From Brachionus rotundiformis (taxonomy: Eukaryota; Rotifera; Eurotatoria; Ploima; Brachionidae), in NCBI GenBank assembly GCA_016802295.1, contig JAESIW010000203.1, positions 940,279-1,004,278 of the forward strand: a DNA stretch of 64,000 nt, read 5' to 3'. Under the pieces are notes generated by a model. That model was not told the DNA's origin. It searched no databases and was given only the letters and a program-made list of their open reading frames with translations. The position numbers were made by a program, and so were the translations under genes. This document shows positions 1 to 12,075 of the stretch, one piece after another. Each line of letters starts with the position of its first letter. Positions within the stretch are counted from its first letter, which is position 1.

Positions 1-226
1 GTGGTTGAAGCTCAGTCATTTTTTGATTCAGTTAATCTAATCTTTATAAATTAATCTCTTATAAAAGAATTTTATTTCTTTAGTCCAATAATAATAGTGA
101 CTCTGATAATGAATGATATCGTTTTTATTGTGCTGTCTTATCCTGTCTTAAAATATTTTCGTGAATTGAAAATATCGTTTTTTTTAAATAGATAAGTCCA
201 TTTTTTTTTAAAAAATATATATTTTT

Positions 227-443
227 AGCAAAGTAAAATTATTGATCAAATTTCAAGCGCTCAATCTTGCTCAAACATTTTTAGATGCGCAATTAAATTT
301 CATCGCTGATTTTTTATTCTTTTAACATTTCAGAGCTTTATTTTCAAACTATTGAAAAAAAGGATTGTAATTTCTAAAAATGCAATGAAATTTAATTGCG
401 CAATATTGAGCGCTTGAAATTTGATCAAAAATTTTACTTTGCT
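227..443. repeat. 217-bp MITE with terminal inverted repeats and 8-bp TSD
   Basis: The two ends are inverted copies of one another: the left arm begins AGCAAAGTAAAA and the right arm ends TTTTACTTTGCT, with similarity continuing about 60-80 bp inward. An exact 8-bp direct repeat, ATATTTTT, lies immediately outside each end (219-226 and 444-451), as expected of a target-site duplication. There is no coding capacity. An 8-bp TSD points to the hAT superfamily; the A/T-only TSD in an A/T-rich region weakens that assignment. Confidence 0.7.
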
Positions 444-587
444 ATATTTTTCTGTTAATAAAAAGTTTTCAAAAATCAATTAAATAATATAAGAATTTTT
501 TAATAATCAAATAATAAATAAAAAAATATCCGTTTCATCTAATGTTCGAGGGTTAAAAAAGTTTTAAAAAAGCAATAATTTCATATA

Positions 588-746
588 ATGGGCTTTAAAA
601 AAGTCGTCGAACAAGTTGAACAAGAGCCTCCTAGCGATTCAAACATTGAGAAAGAATATGTTACTGAAGCTACAGTGGATTTACCAAGAAAACGAGGAAG
701 ACCAAAGAAATCAACAACTCAGGGAAAAAAAACAAAAATAAATTAA
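588..746 (+). pseudogene. AT-hook tail of a SWIM-type transposon protein (52 aa)
   Basis: A 52-codon frame starts with ATG and ends with TAA. It is acidic at the start and ends in a strongly basic tail containing the AT-hook core KRGRPKK (about residues 35-41). The tail resembles the basic ends after the SWIM fingers elsewhere in the window (GENRKKGRPAK near 57.46 kb, GEKRKPVRHAK near 53.5 kb). I infer it is the last piece of the same kind of transposon protein, with the finger lost. A genuine small AT-hook protein cannot be excluded. Confidence 0.45.
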
Positions 747-756
747 TCCTTTTTAT

Positions 757-1010
757 TTTTTTATATTTTGTCATTTAAATAAATATTTTCGTCATTAAAA
801 TTAGTTTTTTTTGTCTATAAATAAGGTTTTATTTTGTCAGTGAAAAATTATAAAAAAGTCAACTCAATATATAATTTTGTCAGTCGTTTAGTTTTTTTGT
901 CAGAATAATTAGTTTTATATACTCAGCTAAAACAAATTAAATTAGTCACCACTTTTAGTTATTTTTGTCATCTTAAAAAAATTTAATTTGTCACCCCGAA
1001 AAAATATAAG
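757..1010. repeat. Array of TTTGTCA-type motifs beside the AT-hook frame
   Basis: About nine loosely spaced copies of TTTGTCA or close variants (TTCGTCA, TTTGTCT, TTTGTCAG, TTTGTCACC) lie downstream of the AT-hook frame, 20-40 bp apart. This looks like the subterminal repeat region of a DNA transposon, where transposase would bind. Comparable motif arrays with different motifs flank two other SWIM-type frames in the window. Confidence 0.4.
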
Positions 1011-1370
1011 CCTTTAAAAAAATGTCCTGCTTAATAAACTTTATTTTTGTTTTTATTATAAAGAGAAAAGGGATCGATAACGCACGTATGAATTTCGAAT
1101 TTTACGGATAAGGCAGTTTAAAAAATGAAATAGATAAAAGAGCTTCGACTGCAACTAAAATGGAAGATTTGATTTGTGAGTGTGTTTTCCAAGCTGTGTG
1201 CTCAACAGAAATTGAATGTGTGCTGGTCGTACTTGAGTCTGTGGTGACAATAATATTAATTTGATTTTTTCAGATGTTGAAAAAAAAATTCAATTATTTC
1301 AATGTTTTTTTTAAAATAATTTCATAAGAATTTTTTTTTAATTGGAGAATTATTTTATCTTTTTTAAATA

Positions 1371-1410
1371 AGTGAAGTGTTAATCGGTCTTCATGTCTTC
1401 AGGTTGTCAC
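1371..1410 (-). repeat. Dispersed 40-bp repeat core, copy 1
   Basis: Read on the minus strand this contains CATGAAGACCGATTAACACT followed by TTCA-rich sequence. The same core occurs at about 22101-22140 and, slightly diverged, at about 57112-57155. Sequence outside the core is not obviously shared, so this may be the conserved terminus of an older element. Confidence 0.5.
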
Positions 1411-2241
1411 ATGGGATGAAATGTTTTTTGAAAAAATGCTGCCATTTACTTAAAACGAATTAGATTGAGAAATTAATTATTCAAATGCTTTTAAAAAAGT
1501 AATAATTAAATTATTTCGCTATTAATTATAATAATCATATCACTTGAAAATAGGATAAAAATTAAATTTAAACAGGGCTATATTTTAAATTAGTGTCTTT
1601 GAGAAAAAAGACTAGGTAAAGCCTTTATTGATGGCGACAAAATTTTTTTCTTTTAGAATATTTGATTTTCAAATTCTATTTATTAAAACATAGCACATGA
1701 CAAAAAATCTAAAAAAATTAATAATTTGATTAATTATGGCCAAAGATTTCCATCATCACAAAGCCCATCTAATTGCTTGCTAGTCTAATCCTCGCCAGAT
1801 TTCCAGGATACCAAAAACTTAACAACAAAACTCGTCATGGGGAATCAATTTCAGTATTGATCGCATGATTGCCATAAATGCATGAAACTGAACCATTAAT
1901 TAATTTCGGATGGATCATATTTTATTGAGGAAATAGGAAATATGGCACAAATCATAAAATTATAGGACAGAATAGATATATAGCTGATTTGTTATGTAAT
2001 AGGAGAAAAATCTCAACACAGACTTTTTAAAACAATCTCACTTAAATCAATATCATTTTGTTGCCAATAGAGACTACTAATGTAAAATTCGATAAACTTA
2101 CTGAGTAAAATAATGTCTTACATAATAACCAACATTGTTTAGCTTTATTTTTAGGTAATAAAATTTAGCAAAATGCGACACTGATTTACCTTGAGTCACA
2201 TTGTTGTGATACAGCACTATTTGGAAAAAGTTTCTCATTGA
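1411..2241. other. Intergenic, no gene seen
   Basis: AT-rich sequence between the repeat core and the first exon of the C12orf56-like gene. There is no open frame with recognisable similarity and no RNA gene. It presumably contains the promoter of the downstream gene, but I see no clear TATA box or initiator. Confidence 0.4.
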
Positions 2242-5200
2242 TTGATGGCGTTCAGAAGTCGGTCCCAATCAATAAAGCGCATTAATACTCGACTGGAAGG
2301 CTTTCTGGCGCAAAAACTTGGCGCCGAAAATGTCGAGTACTACGACCAAGAGTCCTGCATTGAAGAGAATAAGAAAACCATTTTTTTAAACAAGTTTATG
2401 TTTAAATTGTTGTTGATATGCGATGACAGATTTTATATCACTGATAATCCACCATCCAGTTTGGACAACTTCATTATGTTTGAAGATGTGATTGATTTTA
2501 AAATAGTGAGTTGAAATTTTAACCTGTCTAAATTGGAAAATATTTGCCAAAGAATTTTTTGGCATCTCTTTATTTGTGGCACCAAATTTATCAAATAAAA
2601 AGGTGTACTGTGAGAACTAAAAGGCGAAATGGAATTTTTTCCATTAAGGTAGAAGCTAAGATACATAACATGTGGCCTTTAATATAAATATTTAAATATA
2701 GATTTGACAAGTTTAAGACAACATTTACCAATAATTATTTTATTGTTTTCTTATTATTGGCAAATAGATTGACCAAAAATAAAATTTTAACAGATAACCT
2801 TAGGAAATTGTTCTTATATATCTATGGTACTTTGTTGTGATGAAAAGAAAAAATTTTAAAACTAATTAAAATCAACTAAATTGGATACTTAAATGGTTCT
2901 GTGAGTCAAGTTCAAAATTTTGATATTAAATATTTGTTGATTATTAATTCTTATTTTAGTTTAATTAATTAGAAGTCAAAGTTAATGTAAAAAATATCCT
3001 AATTGCTAATAAGTTATGAGTCATAACTTAAATTTTATGCAGAACATATTTAAGGAAAAATGTTAAAATTAGAATAATTCAAAAAATTAATTTTTTAATA
3101 AGTAAATTTTTAATAAAAACTTAACGTTCTAATAACAAAAAGATAAGAATCGATTGCTTTTGTAAAGAATTGAGAAAACACCTAGAGGAAAAAGGCAAAC
3201 TTAAAAAAGTCTGTCTTAGTCAAAATTTATTATGATTTTTTTTCAATAAATAAACAATTAAGTTTTATTATGTCAATATACTTGAAAATTTGAAAACAAA
3301 TTTATGTTTTAATAAAAAGAACAGATTAAAATTTCAAGATTAAATTTTAATGAATAAAAAGCAAATGCTTGTTTGGCATGAGTTTATTTTTCTAGTTTTA
3401 CCAGAAGAAATTTGTTTTAATAACTAAAATCATTTTTCTAAAATAATTTGATTTATTTTTCCTACGCGGTGAGATAATTTTTTTGATATCTTCTGTCACC
3501 GCCATTTGGTAGTTCAGCTTCAAAATCATTATTTACAAGACCACCATTAAAATTAATGAAGTATAAAATTTACTATAATGTTTAAAAATATAAACACCAT
3601 TATGTAAACATGATTTTTAATTGTAAGATTAATTAAATGGCTTGGCAAATTTATTTTTTCAAAAAATGAAAAAAATTGTCAATACATTAAGAGGTTAATT
3701 TTAAAAAAGCGATCGATTGATTTCATTTCATAAATATATTAATTTTTTATTTTTTTTTCCAATTTACTGAAGGCAAAATAAGAGTATCCATCAAGCCAGA
3801 TCAAGAGATAAACCATTTATAAGGAATTTTTCCAAAAACAAAATAAAATTTAAGCAGAAACTTTTCCAAAATAAATAATTCAAGCTTTAATCAAAGAAAA
3901 TAAAACTCATAACAAAGGACACACAATTAAATCCTTAATTAACTTTTTTTTAAACAGAATATTAAAAATTTTAATATTTTTATTTTTTTTAAAATTGTGA
4001 AAAAGTTAAAATACGTGCTGAATAAAGCTTCTAATAAAGTTTTAAACCGCTTTTATTTCTCAACCACTCTCTAATTCTTTTTGGCACTTAGTTCTCAAAA
4101 TGGTATCATATTCTCTTAATTTTTCCATTGATGGAACTAAGTTATTTTCTAAAATATCAACATATCTGCGAGAATTAAACCCCACTATCTAAAAAATATT
4201 TTCTTACCAATAGATCTAATTATTTTTAATAATAAATTTCAATTTTGACTAAAAATTAAATGAATGGACTTAACTATTAAGAGACATGTTTTTGGCATGA
4301 TAGTTTAAAATTCTTAGATCCATATTATTGACTATATAATGCCCAGAAAAGGGCGAATTCTGTCATCAAATTGTTAAGGCTTTGATCTCTTAAGGTTAAA
4401 GCCGTTTCTTTATAATAATAAGTGTAATTACCATGCAAGTCATTCATTTAACTCCAAATTCTTTGATGTACTTGCTACTGTAAACGTCACCGCTGGTAAA
4501 TATACCATCACCTAGTTGAGCAAGTTTCCCAAAGTCAGACCCTGGCTCAATATCAAGTATAAGTACATATTTGTAACGGGACAATGAAAAGATTGCTTTA
4601 ATTAATTCTTTATTTAACTATAAAATTCGAGATAAATATTAATATAAAAGAGTTGGTTATATACTGAATCAAGTGCGTGACAAGATTCTTAAAAGGAGTA
4701 AGGATGCGTAAACATTTTGTCTTTTATCTAAAAAAGATCCAACAAAGTATGTTGCACCATATTGCAGTATTTTTGAAAATACAATTTAATTTAATAAATT
4801 TTAATTTATCTAAATAGGAAGTGTGATATAGCGACATCTTTGTCGATATCACTGGTTTAATTAACTAACTTAACCATGAGCGTTTAAGTTAGAAAGGAGC
4901 ATAAATAGCTGCTCCAATACGTCTAACGAGGAGATCGGATAGACGGGCCCAAGGGTACTAATGTAAACATTACAGGAAGATTTTTTGTTCGTTTTGTTTT
5001 TGAAATTCAAAAAAAAAAAATCTTAATTTTTTATATGCTTTTCTAAAAAGATTGTCTAATTTTTCTTCTAAGATAAATGATTTTCCCAAATTCTTGACGG
5101 GACATGATAAAGAAAACTCGCTGCATATTGTTATTGATTATTATAAAAACCCTAAGCGCAAAAAAGAACTAGAAATGATAAAAAGTAAAGTAATCGAGCT

Positions 5201-8200
5201 TAAGAAATCAATGATATACTCAAAATCAATAGATAACAAATTACTGGAAACTGAATTGAACACTTCTAGATCTAGCTACAACTCAAAAAAAGACACTGAC
5301 CAGGATTTATCTTCTATTTTAACATACAGAGGGTTAACTAGTTACATCATTAACGAGAAGGAAAAAACATTTGGCAATGATGCCGAAATGACCAGCCGTA
5401 CAAACAAATCTGTTCGCTTCGACGAGACAGTTAAAGTCAACGAGCCTGAACAAGAGAAAGACACTGTCGGGCAATACAAAAATTTAACTCAATTGGTCTC
5501 AAAAACTGAGGGATTTAAAAACATGCTGGACAAAGATGTTAACTTGTTCACTTTAGATTTACCACTGACACCAAGATCTTTGGACGGAAAATCCATTTTA
5601 GACTTTTCTCTTTTGGGAACTGAGAAAAATGTCCTCTATTTAAATTATCAAGCATGCAGAACTTTTCAAAACGTGAATGATAAGATAAATTCTGATTTTA
5701 TTAAAGAGTAATTAACAAAATATTGTAAAATTTTGTTCTATTTTTTTTAAATTATTTAGTTGTGATAAAAAGCCAGCTAGTTTGGATATTTATATTCTAA
5801 ATCCGAGAACTCAGGTCTATCAAAGTCTGAAGCAAGCTCATTTTCTGTCTAAAATTGTAATTAATAATTTAAAATAAAAATAAATAATAAAAAATTGTAT
5901 TTTTTTTTAGAGAGATACATTAAATTATCACAGCACACTTGAAGAACAATTTAAAATAGTAAAAAACAATTTTGAAGATAAAAGGTTTGTTTTTTTTCCA
6001 AATATATTACCAAAGTTGAAATTTTAAACTTTGAATTAATTTTGGCCAATTTAAGATTGATTTTATAAATTTTTTTGTTATAAATTTTGGAACATTTGAA
6101 CTTTTTAGCTAGTCAATTTTAATATTCCTTAATCCAATATCAAAATAATATAAATGCTGTTGTCAATTCAAAATTGTAGAAATTAATTCATTATTTAGTT
6201 ATTAATAAGAATATTAAAACTGCATAGCTTAACTACCAAATAGTGACAAAATAAATTAAGAAAATTTGAAGGCTTTTGGAAAAATAATTTCAATAGAATT
6301 GTGGGAATTTTAGAGATTTTCCAAATTGTTCCTTGTGGAACAAAGCTTAAATTTTGTTTTCTTATTATATATGGTTGGCTTCCATACTGGTCGTAGTCTA
6401 ACAAAGGTCTGTTTTTTAATATCCTAGTTTGTATCCATTACATATGTAATGCATCAATGTCAATTAATGTTTATGCACATGACTTTTAAGTCTGGCCACA
6501 GCTTGAGTGCTAATAAAAGTTACGATTAATTAAAATTATTTATTAAGATAAAAAGGATTGAACTAAAATTTGGAACAAAAAACAAAAACAAACTATCAAA
6601 AATGCCAAAGCTCAAGTTCAGAAGGAGCAAAACATGTTCCGTGAATTTTAGCACTTGGCGCACCTTTTTACCATCAATATTATAATCCTGCAAAATTCAG
6701 AACTTGGTGTACAAAGGATGTACCGAGTGTAATAATTCAAGGAACATGTTTTGCTTCTTCTGAACTTGAGCTTTGGCATTTTTGATATATTTTTTTTGTT
6801 TTTTGTTCCAAATTTCACAATGCCTTAAATCACATAAATATTTATTGCTGCATACTAAAAAATCTTTTAGATTACAAAAGCTATTAATCCATTTGAACAA
6901 AGGTGTTCTGTAAAGAGGAAGAGAATTTTAATGAACTTTTCCATTCCAGACTTTGTTCTCTGATGTTCCTTAGAGCAAATATCAGATCAATCAATATTCT
7001 CCTGACATCCAAAGAGAAGGGTATAATGTGTTGATCTTTTAATTAGTCCTAAGATTAAGTTTCTGATAAGTCAAATTTGTAATAAACAATTTAAATTATT
7101 ACGCTAATAACTTATTTAAGAATCTTTTTTTAATCTTTTTTTTCTCATTTTAAAAAAATAAAAATAAATAAAAATAATCAAAGAAGAAAATTAAAGCAGA
7201 TTTTCAAAAATTTTTTGATCAAAACATCCTTACATAAATCATATTAATCAATTTTGGGTTTTAAGAATTTTAAAATTAGTCTAAATTTAGGCAAGAAAAA
7301 ATGGCTTTTATTTTACTCAGCACTTAATTAAGTTTTCTAGTACCAAAAAATGTTTTAGCCAGATCTGAGCTGATCTTTTGACAACAACATCTTTATTGTT
7401 ATGTTATATATCCTGAATAATAAATATGTTTGCCCGGATCTGTTAGGATCTGGTGGTCCGCAGTTATAACACAAATAATAAAGAAAATTAAATGAGAAAA
7501 ATGATAACTTTATTAATAAATGGCCACTTCTAGCCTGAACAAATAATAAAGAAAAAGGAGAGAAGAAAAGAAAACAAATAATTTCAAAAGTTTTTCTTCT
7601 AATTCCATGTTTAATATTTTACACAGTGTTAAATACTAACGACTTGTTGAGCGCATGAGATCATAGTATTGCACTGTGAAACTATAGACATTTACGATGT
7701 TTAGAGTCGGCGTTGTAGTTATTTAGAGAACCACAACAGTTACCTTTTTAGTCCTTTGTTATGGTGGTGGTGGTAGTTCCAATCAGTCTGTTAACGTTTT
7801 CAAGAGTAACAAATAATTCTTAGTTTGCATCATTTATTCTTTATCGTTAATTAATTAGTTTTATCATACATGATTCAAATTCTTCTCATATTCTGATTCA
7901 AGGATGTTTACTAAACATGTAGACACCGTGATAGGTCTCCAATCTGAAGGATCATTTTAGAATCCTTTTTTTGGAATAGGTTTTAATAAGGAAATATTGA
8001 AATTCTTTGGGAGATAACCAATTTTAATGGAATAATTAAAGAACCATTCAAGCAGAATAAGTAGATTTGCTGATGATCCATATATAAAAAATTCATTGCA
8101 GATTAGGTCGACGAAGTTCTTTAAGTACATCCTTAATTTCTTCAATTGTGAAATAAATAGGTGATTCATCCACATTAATTAAAATTATTGTTATTAATAT

Positions 8201-10191
8201 AATTTCTTACAACAAAATCTACATTATCTTGTTCTCTGCGATTATTAGGCCTATCATAATGAGAAAATAATCTTTTGTAATAGTCTTCAATTGATTAATA
8301 TTTCTCATTTCATTGTTTAGTTGTGACGTGTTCTTATGCTTATGTTTTTTATAAATGACCAAAATTTCTTTTTGTCTTGTTTATGGTAATTTTTAGTCTT
8401 TTTAAAATAAGTTTTAGATAAGCTTTCTGAATTGAAATGATATTTTGAATTGATCAAAAACTTCAAGATGCCAAAAAAAATAGCTAGTAATTTTTTTGGT
8501 TGTAAATTAAATAAAATATAATTGGATACTGAGTAAAATATGAACTGAAAAAATCCATTCTGTGTCCAGCTTCTAAAAGTTTTCGATTTACTTATGTATA
8601 ATCGAAACCCTTTTTCATATTTGACAATATATTTTTTTAGTTGGTTAGGTCCTAAAATTTCTAGAAGAGCTTTTTGCTGCACTGAAACCAAATCCATTAA
8701 CTTGCCACGATGCTGAGATTATCCTAAGAGGAAGCATATTAATTACCCTAAATTATTAAAGTTAATAAATTAAATATAAGATACATATATCAAAAAATTC
8801 TAGTCTCTTTCCTATCTTCTGTTAATTGAATAACTTTCCCCATTTTATCATAAATAATTTTATTCCATATTTTAACAAAACAAGTTATTCAAAATTAAGT
8901 CTCTTGGTAAAGTTTTAATATCTTTAAAAAAAAATTCTTGGAATTGAAAAAAAACATATAAACAATATTTGAAAATTGAAAATATTATGAATTTTTTTAA
9001 AAGCTTATCTTTCAAAAAATCTATTTTAATTAATATAATTACAAATCTAGCAACATAGACAAAAAATTCAAGTTGATAAAGGCTGAAATATTCAGAAATG
9101 TAGACAGCTTGGAGCGAATTTCGTGCCTCTATGACAATTTACTTCAGCTAACTTATGACTATAAATTTATAAAAAAAATTTTCTGGAATGTAATTTTTTT
9201 AAACTAAAAATTTAGCCAAAAATTATCTAGTCATAAATTTTGTATCTAGAGTTCAGATCTGTATACATTTAGTACAAATCAGCTTAATCGGTACTTGCCA
9301 AACAGCGTTGCCAGCATGAAACGCGGCCTTAGCTCAGGCAAACGCAGAATAAAAGAACTGGAGTACCAACATCTAATTTTTGATGAAGAAGATAATTATT
9401 TTTATGTATCTTTTAAGAGCATGTATCGCCTTTATCGAGACCATATCTATTATGTTCCAGGAAACTGAATTCTACGCCAACAGAAATCAAGTTTTATATG
9501 AAGAAAAGTAAAATTTTAAGTTTATTTTAGAAATAAAAGAGTAAAATTTTTTTGCCAGGTGTAAAAATATCAGAAGTCTGACAGGATCTTTAATTTGTCA
9601 ACCGGAAATGGCCGAACTAGACCACTCTTTAGAATCATTTGAGTTAAAAAAAAAGGTTTTTATCATAAAATCATTTGTGCTTTAAATAAATCATTGTTTA
9701 GCTTGAAGAACAAATGACCAATTTGGTGCTGGTGTCCAGCATTCTTTTGTGGGAGATGGTTCATTGCTTGTCTCTCAACTCGTGGAATTGTGCGGACCTA
9801 ACTCTTGAAATTTTTGTCAAAAATATTGAACTCTCAAGTTCATTGGTAAATTTTAAGATTTATTCCAAATTTGTAAGTGTCTTAAATTTACCTAAAGGAA
9901 TTTTTTATCAATGCTTTGATCGCCGAGCTATCAAAACTGGTAAATTCACAGGACTCTGTTCTGCTTAGTGCAAAGGAAACTGTCATTTTTTACAAGGCAC
10001 TGTCCTTACTATTCATACTGATTGAGAAATCAAGCACTACAAAAATTCTAGACCATCTTAAAGCCAATTTGTATGAAGAGTTTAAGTACTATTTTAATGA
10101 GGAAAGGATTCGTTTGAAAACATATATTCATTATCCCATTACAAATGAGCTGATTGCAGTTGTTAAAAAATTACAAAAAATTATACTCTAA
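2242..10191 (+). CDS. C12orf56: C12orf56-like protein, ten exons (648 aa)
   Basis: Reconstructed exons: 2242-2505, 5073-5707, 5760-5856, 5911-5984, 9051-9189, 9250-9362, 9418-9507, 9559-9655, 9702-9845, 9898-10191. All junctions are GT-AG and phases close to 649 codons including the stop. Landmarks shared with vertebrate C12orf56 as I recall it: an N-terminal segment with DDRFYITDNPPSSL, a DFPKFLTG stretch across exons 1/2, a TISIMFQETE stretch in exon 7, and a C-terminal EEFKYYF followed by YPIT. The family has no established function. The N-terminal part looks PH-like and the rest helical; I see no signal peptide or membrane segment. A second ATG directly follows the first. Introns 1 and 4 are about 2.5 and 3 kb; the latter holds LINE relics and a foldback. 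The 55-bp intron 6 was placed by homology. Confidence 0.85.
4450..4718 (-). repeat. Dispersed repeat with a short coding-like stretch, copy 1
   Basis: The part at about 4583-4718 is an inverted copy of about 27568-27700: both contain TTGATTCAGTATATAA, a run through ATCTCGAATTTTATAG, and AGCAATCTTTTCAT. Immediately beyond the shared part, the minus strand here has about 48 open codons (with motifs ILDIEPGSDFG and GDVYSSKYIKEFG) ending in TGA, not present at the other copy. It lies in intron 1 of the C12orf56-like gene. I do not recognise the peptide; it may be a gene or transposase fragment carried by the repeat. Confidence 0.5.
6566..6815. repeat. Foldback element, arms about 95-110 bp
   Basis: The left arm (about 6566-6660) and right arm (about 6700-6815) are near-perfect inverted copies, including GCCAAAGCTCAAGTTCAGAA, with a short loop of about 40 bp. 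RNA from it would form a long hairpin. It lies in intron 4 of the C12orf56-like gene. No clear target-site duplication and no coding capacity are visible. Confidence 0.65.
6830..7030 (-). pseudogene. LINE reverse-transcriptase relic
   Basis: Minus-strand translation with frameshifts gives IFALRNIREQSLEW, which resembles the conserved LR.I.EK..EW stretch of LINE reverse transcriptases that precedes the first catalytic Asp. No complete frame survives. It lies next to the foldback, in an intron, on the opposite strand to the host gene. Confidence 0.4.
7957..8697 (-). pseudogene. Non-LTR retrotransposon (LINE) reverse-transcriptase fragment
   Basis: Two minus-strand open segments. The upstream one (8317-8697, about 126 codons) has the basic linker character found between endonuclease and RT (YHKQDKKKFWSFIKN). 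The downstream one (7957-8175, about 72 codons) has the RT N-terminal hallmark GYLPKNFNISLLKPIPKKG. The catalytic RT core is absent. The relic is in intron 4 of the C12orf56-like gene, antisense to it. Confidence 0.65.
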
Positions 10192-11425
10192 ATAATTTGT
10201 GTTTTAATACTTTTTGATAATAAACATTCAATCCCGGTATCTATAAATTTTTATCTTTAATTTAATAATTTTATGCTAAATTGAAAATGAAAAAAATCGA
10301 ATAATTTTTAGTTAGGTATTTATCGATAATTTATTATTTATTTATTAAAGTTTAAGTCCCATGGACAAAATGAAGTTGGAAAAAAAAAGAGTATAAAAAA
10401 TAAATGTCTTTTTTACAATTGAATAATCGTTAAGTTTATAAATATAGAGCCATTAGCTTTTAGCATACGGAAAGAAGTAGTAGAAAGACATATATAAGTA
10501 AAGATATAATTATATGTAAAAATCTATCTTTAAAAGATAATTTAATAAGTCATAAAAATTAAAGGAAGCTAAGCTTAATTCCATATTTAATTTTGGCAAA
10601 AACAAACTTAATTGAATCAACCAGACCAATTAACAGTGATCGTATATTGCTAAAGAAGTCTTCGAACTTTAGTCCATACCAACAATATGAGTTTTTTTCT
10701 CTCCATTATTAAGTTGCTTGCAAAAGGAGGTATTTTTCTGATCGAGCTTTTTATAATTACCGCGAAGGAAAGTCATGATATTCCACCATACTGAACTGTT
10801 CTTTAATTGCTTTAAAAGAATAATATCTTGTGTTTAATGTACAGTTGTTCAACCATCTCTAAGTTTAAGTTTTCTAACAGAAGTCTAACTCTGGAAAATT
10901 TCTTGATGATTTACTGTAATCTAATGCCAAAAATTTTAATGTCAAATCGTTAAATAAGTAAAAGCGATGACAATTTTTTTGGTTGAATTCCTTGATTTAA
11001 TTAAAGTTTTTTGATTAATAACAATCAATTTTTATTTTCAACTTTTAATTGTCGATTCAATGTCACAAAGCATGCAGGCTGAAAAGAGGGTTTTTACCGC
11101 TCGGATAAGCCTGTGGGAGTAGCTTCATAAATTATATCTTATAAATAAATAAATAAACAATCAAGAAATAGAAACCGCTTGTTTACATAATAAACAATTA
11201 GCTTTTCAATTCATTTATATTATATTATTTTATTTTTGTTTAAACTGATGAACAGACAATTTTTGTCTTATTTGTTTTAAATTATTTTCTTTATACATCG
11301 TCTACAAGGCGTCCAATGAAATAAATAAACAAATAAATACATTTAAACTCTCCAAATCCAAATATTCCATTCTATTTATGAAAAAAACTGACTCATTTTT
11401 AACTTATTCTTTTCATCTATTTTTG
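10192..11425. other. Intergenic, no gene seen
   Basis: AT-rich tail after the C12orf56-like stop codon. A more GC-rich patch at 10620-10930 has short open stretches on the minus strand but no motif I recognise, and could be further retroelement debris. Short AATA-type runs (11142-11157, 11322-11338) are low-complexity. Confidence 0.4.
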
Positions 11426-11740
11426 AAAAAAAATTAGAAGTTGTGAAGTTCCTTTCAATTCGACCGTTTCAATCAGTAAAACTCGAATAACTATTTAAAT
11501 TATTTCTCACCTTAATTAGATTTGCCTAATGCAGAAAAATAACTCTATAAAGTATTTTCAAAAAGTGTGCAATTACTCTGCAGAGTTTGTGCAGAAACAA
11601 ATTTTTGAATCAAGCAAAGTTACTTAAAGATCAAGCATTTTAAAAAAACTAAATTATTACTTAAGGTAAAATAGTTATTCAAGTTTTACTGAATTGAAAC
11701 GATCGAACTGAAAGAAACTTCACAACTTCTAATTTTTTTT
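11426..11740. repeat. Foldback element, arms about 75 bp
   Basis: The left arm (about 11426-11500) reads TTAGAAGTTGTGAAGTT and continues through TTTCAATCAGTAAAACT. The right arm (about 11665-11740) is its inverted copy with about 10% differences. The roughly 165-bp spacer is non-coding. No convincing TSD. It ends about 90 bp before the SWIM-finger remnant, so it could be the terminal repeat of the same transposon. Confidence 0.6.
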
Positions 11741-11826
11741 CCGATTAGAAACCAATTTAAACAAAAAAATCATGTCTAACATTATTAGATTGATGAACAT
11801 GACTCATGGATTTTTTCTTAATTTTT

Positions 11827-12075
11827 TGTAAAAAAATAATTCGAATAAGGGATTATTTTTGATTGAAATAGAAGCAAGTTTTTTCTAAGTTATTAGATAT
11901 ATGATGTCTTGACAGAGAGAATTTTCAAGATTGGAAAAAAGTTAAATGCACTTGTCCTTGTTTTTTAAAAGAGTATATATGTAAATATGTAGCTGGTAAA
12001 GCTATTAGATTAAAAGAAGCTAAACCTCCTCTAATAGCTAGATCTGTTCCCATCGGTCAAAAAAGAAAAAGCTAA
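11827..12075 (+). pseudogene. SWIM zinc-finger transposon protein tail, copy 1 (gap edge)
   Basis: An open frame over about 11919-12075 ends in TAA and encodes a SWIM-like finger CTCPCFLKEYICKY (CxC-x8-CxY) followed by a basic tail PIGQKRKS. SWIM fingers (normally CxC...CxH) are typical of the C-termini of MULE-type transposases. The last ligand is Tyr instead of His. The copy runs exactly to the assembly gap and is repeated after it; relative to that copy it lacks about 215 bp. Confidence 0.6.

Noticed and set aside
757..1010. CRISPR-like array of TTTGTCA words
   Set aside because: Repeats are too short and unevenly spaced, and the genome is plainly eukaryotic; transposon subterminal repeats fit better.
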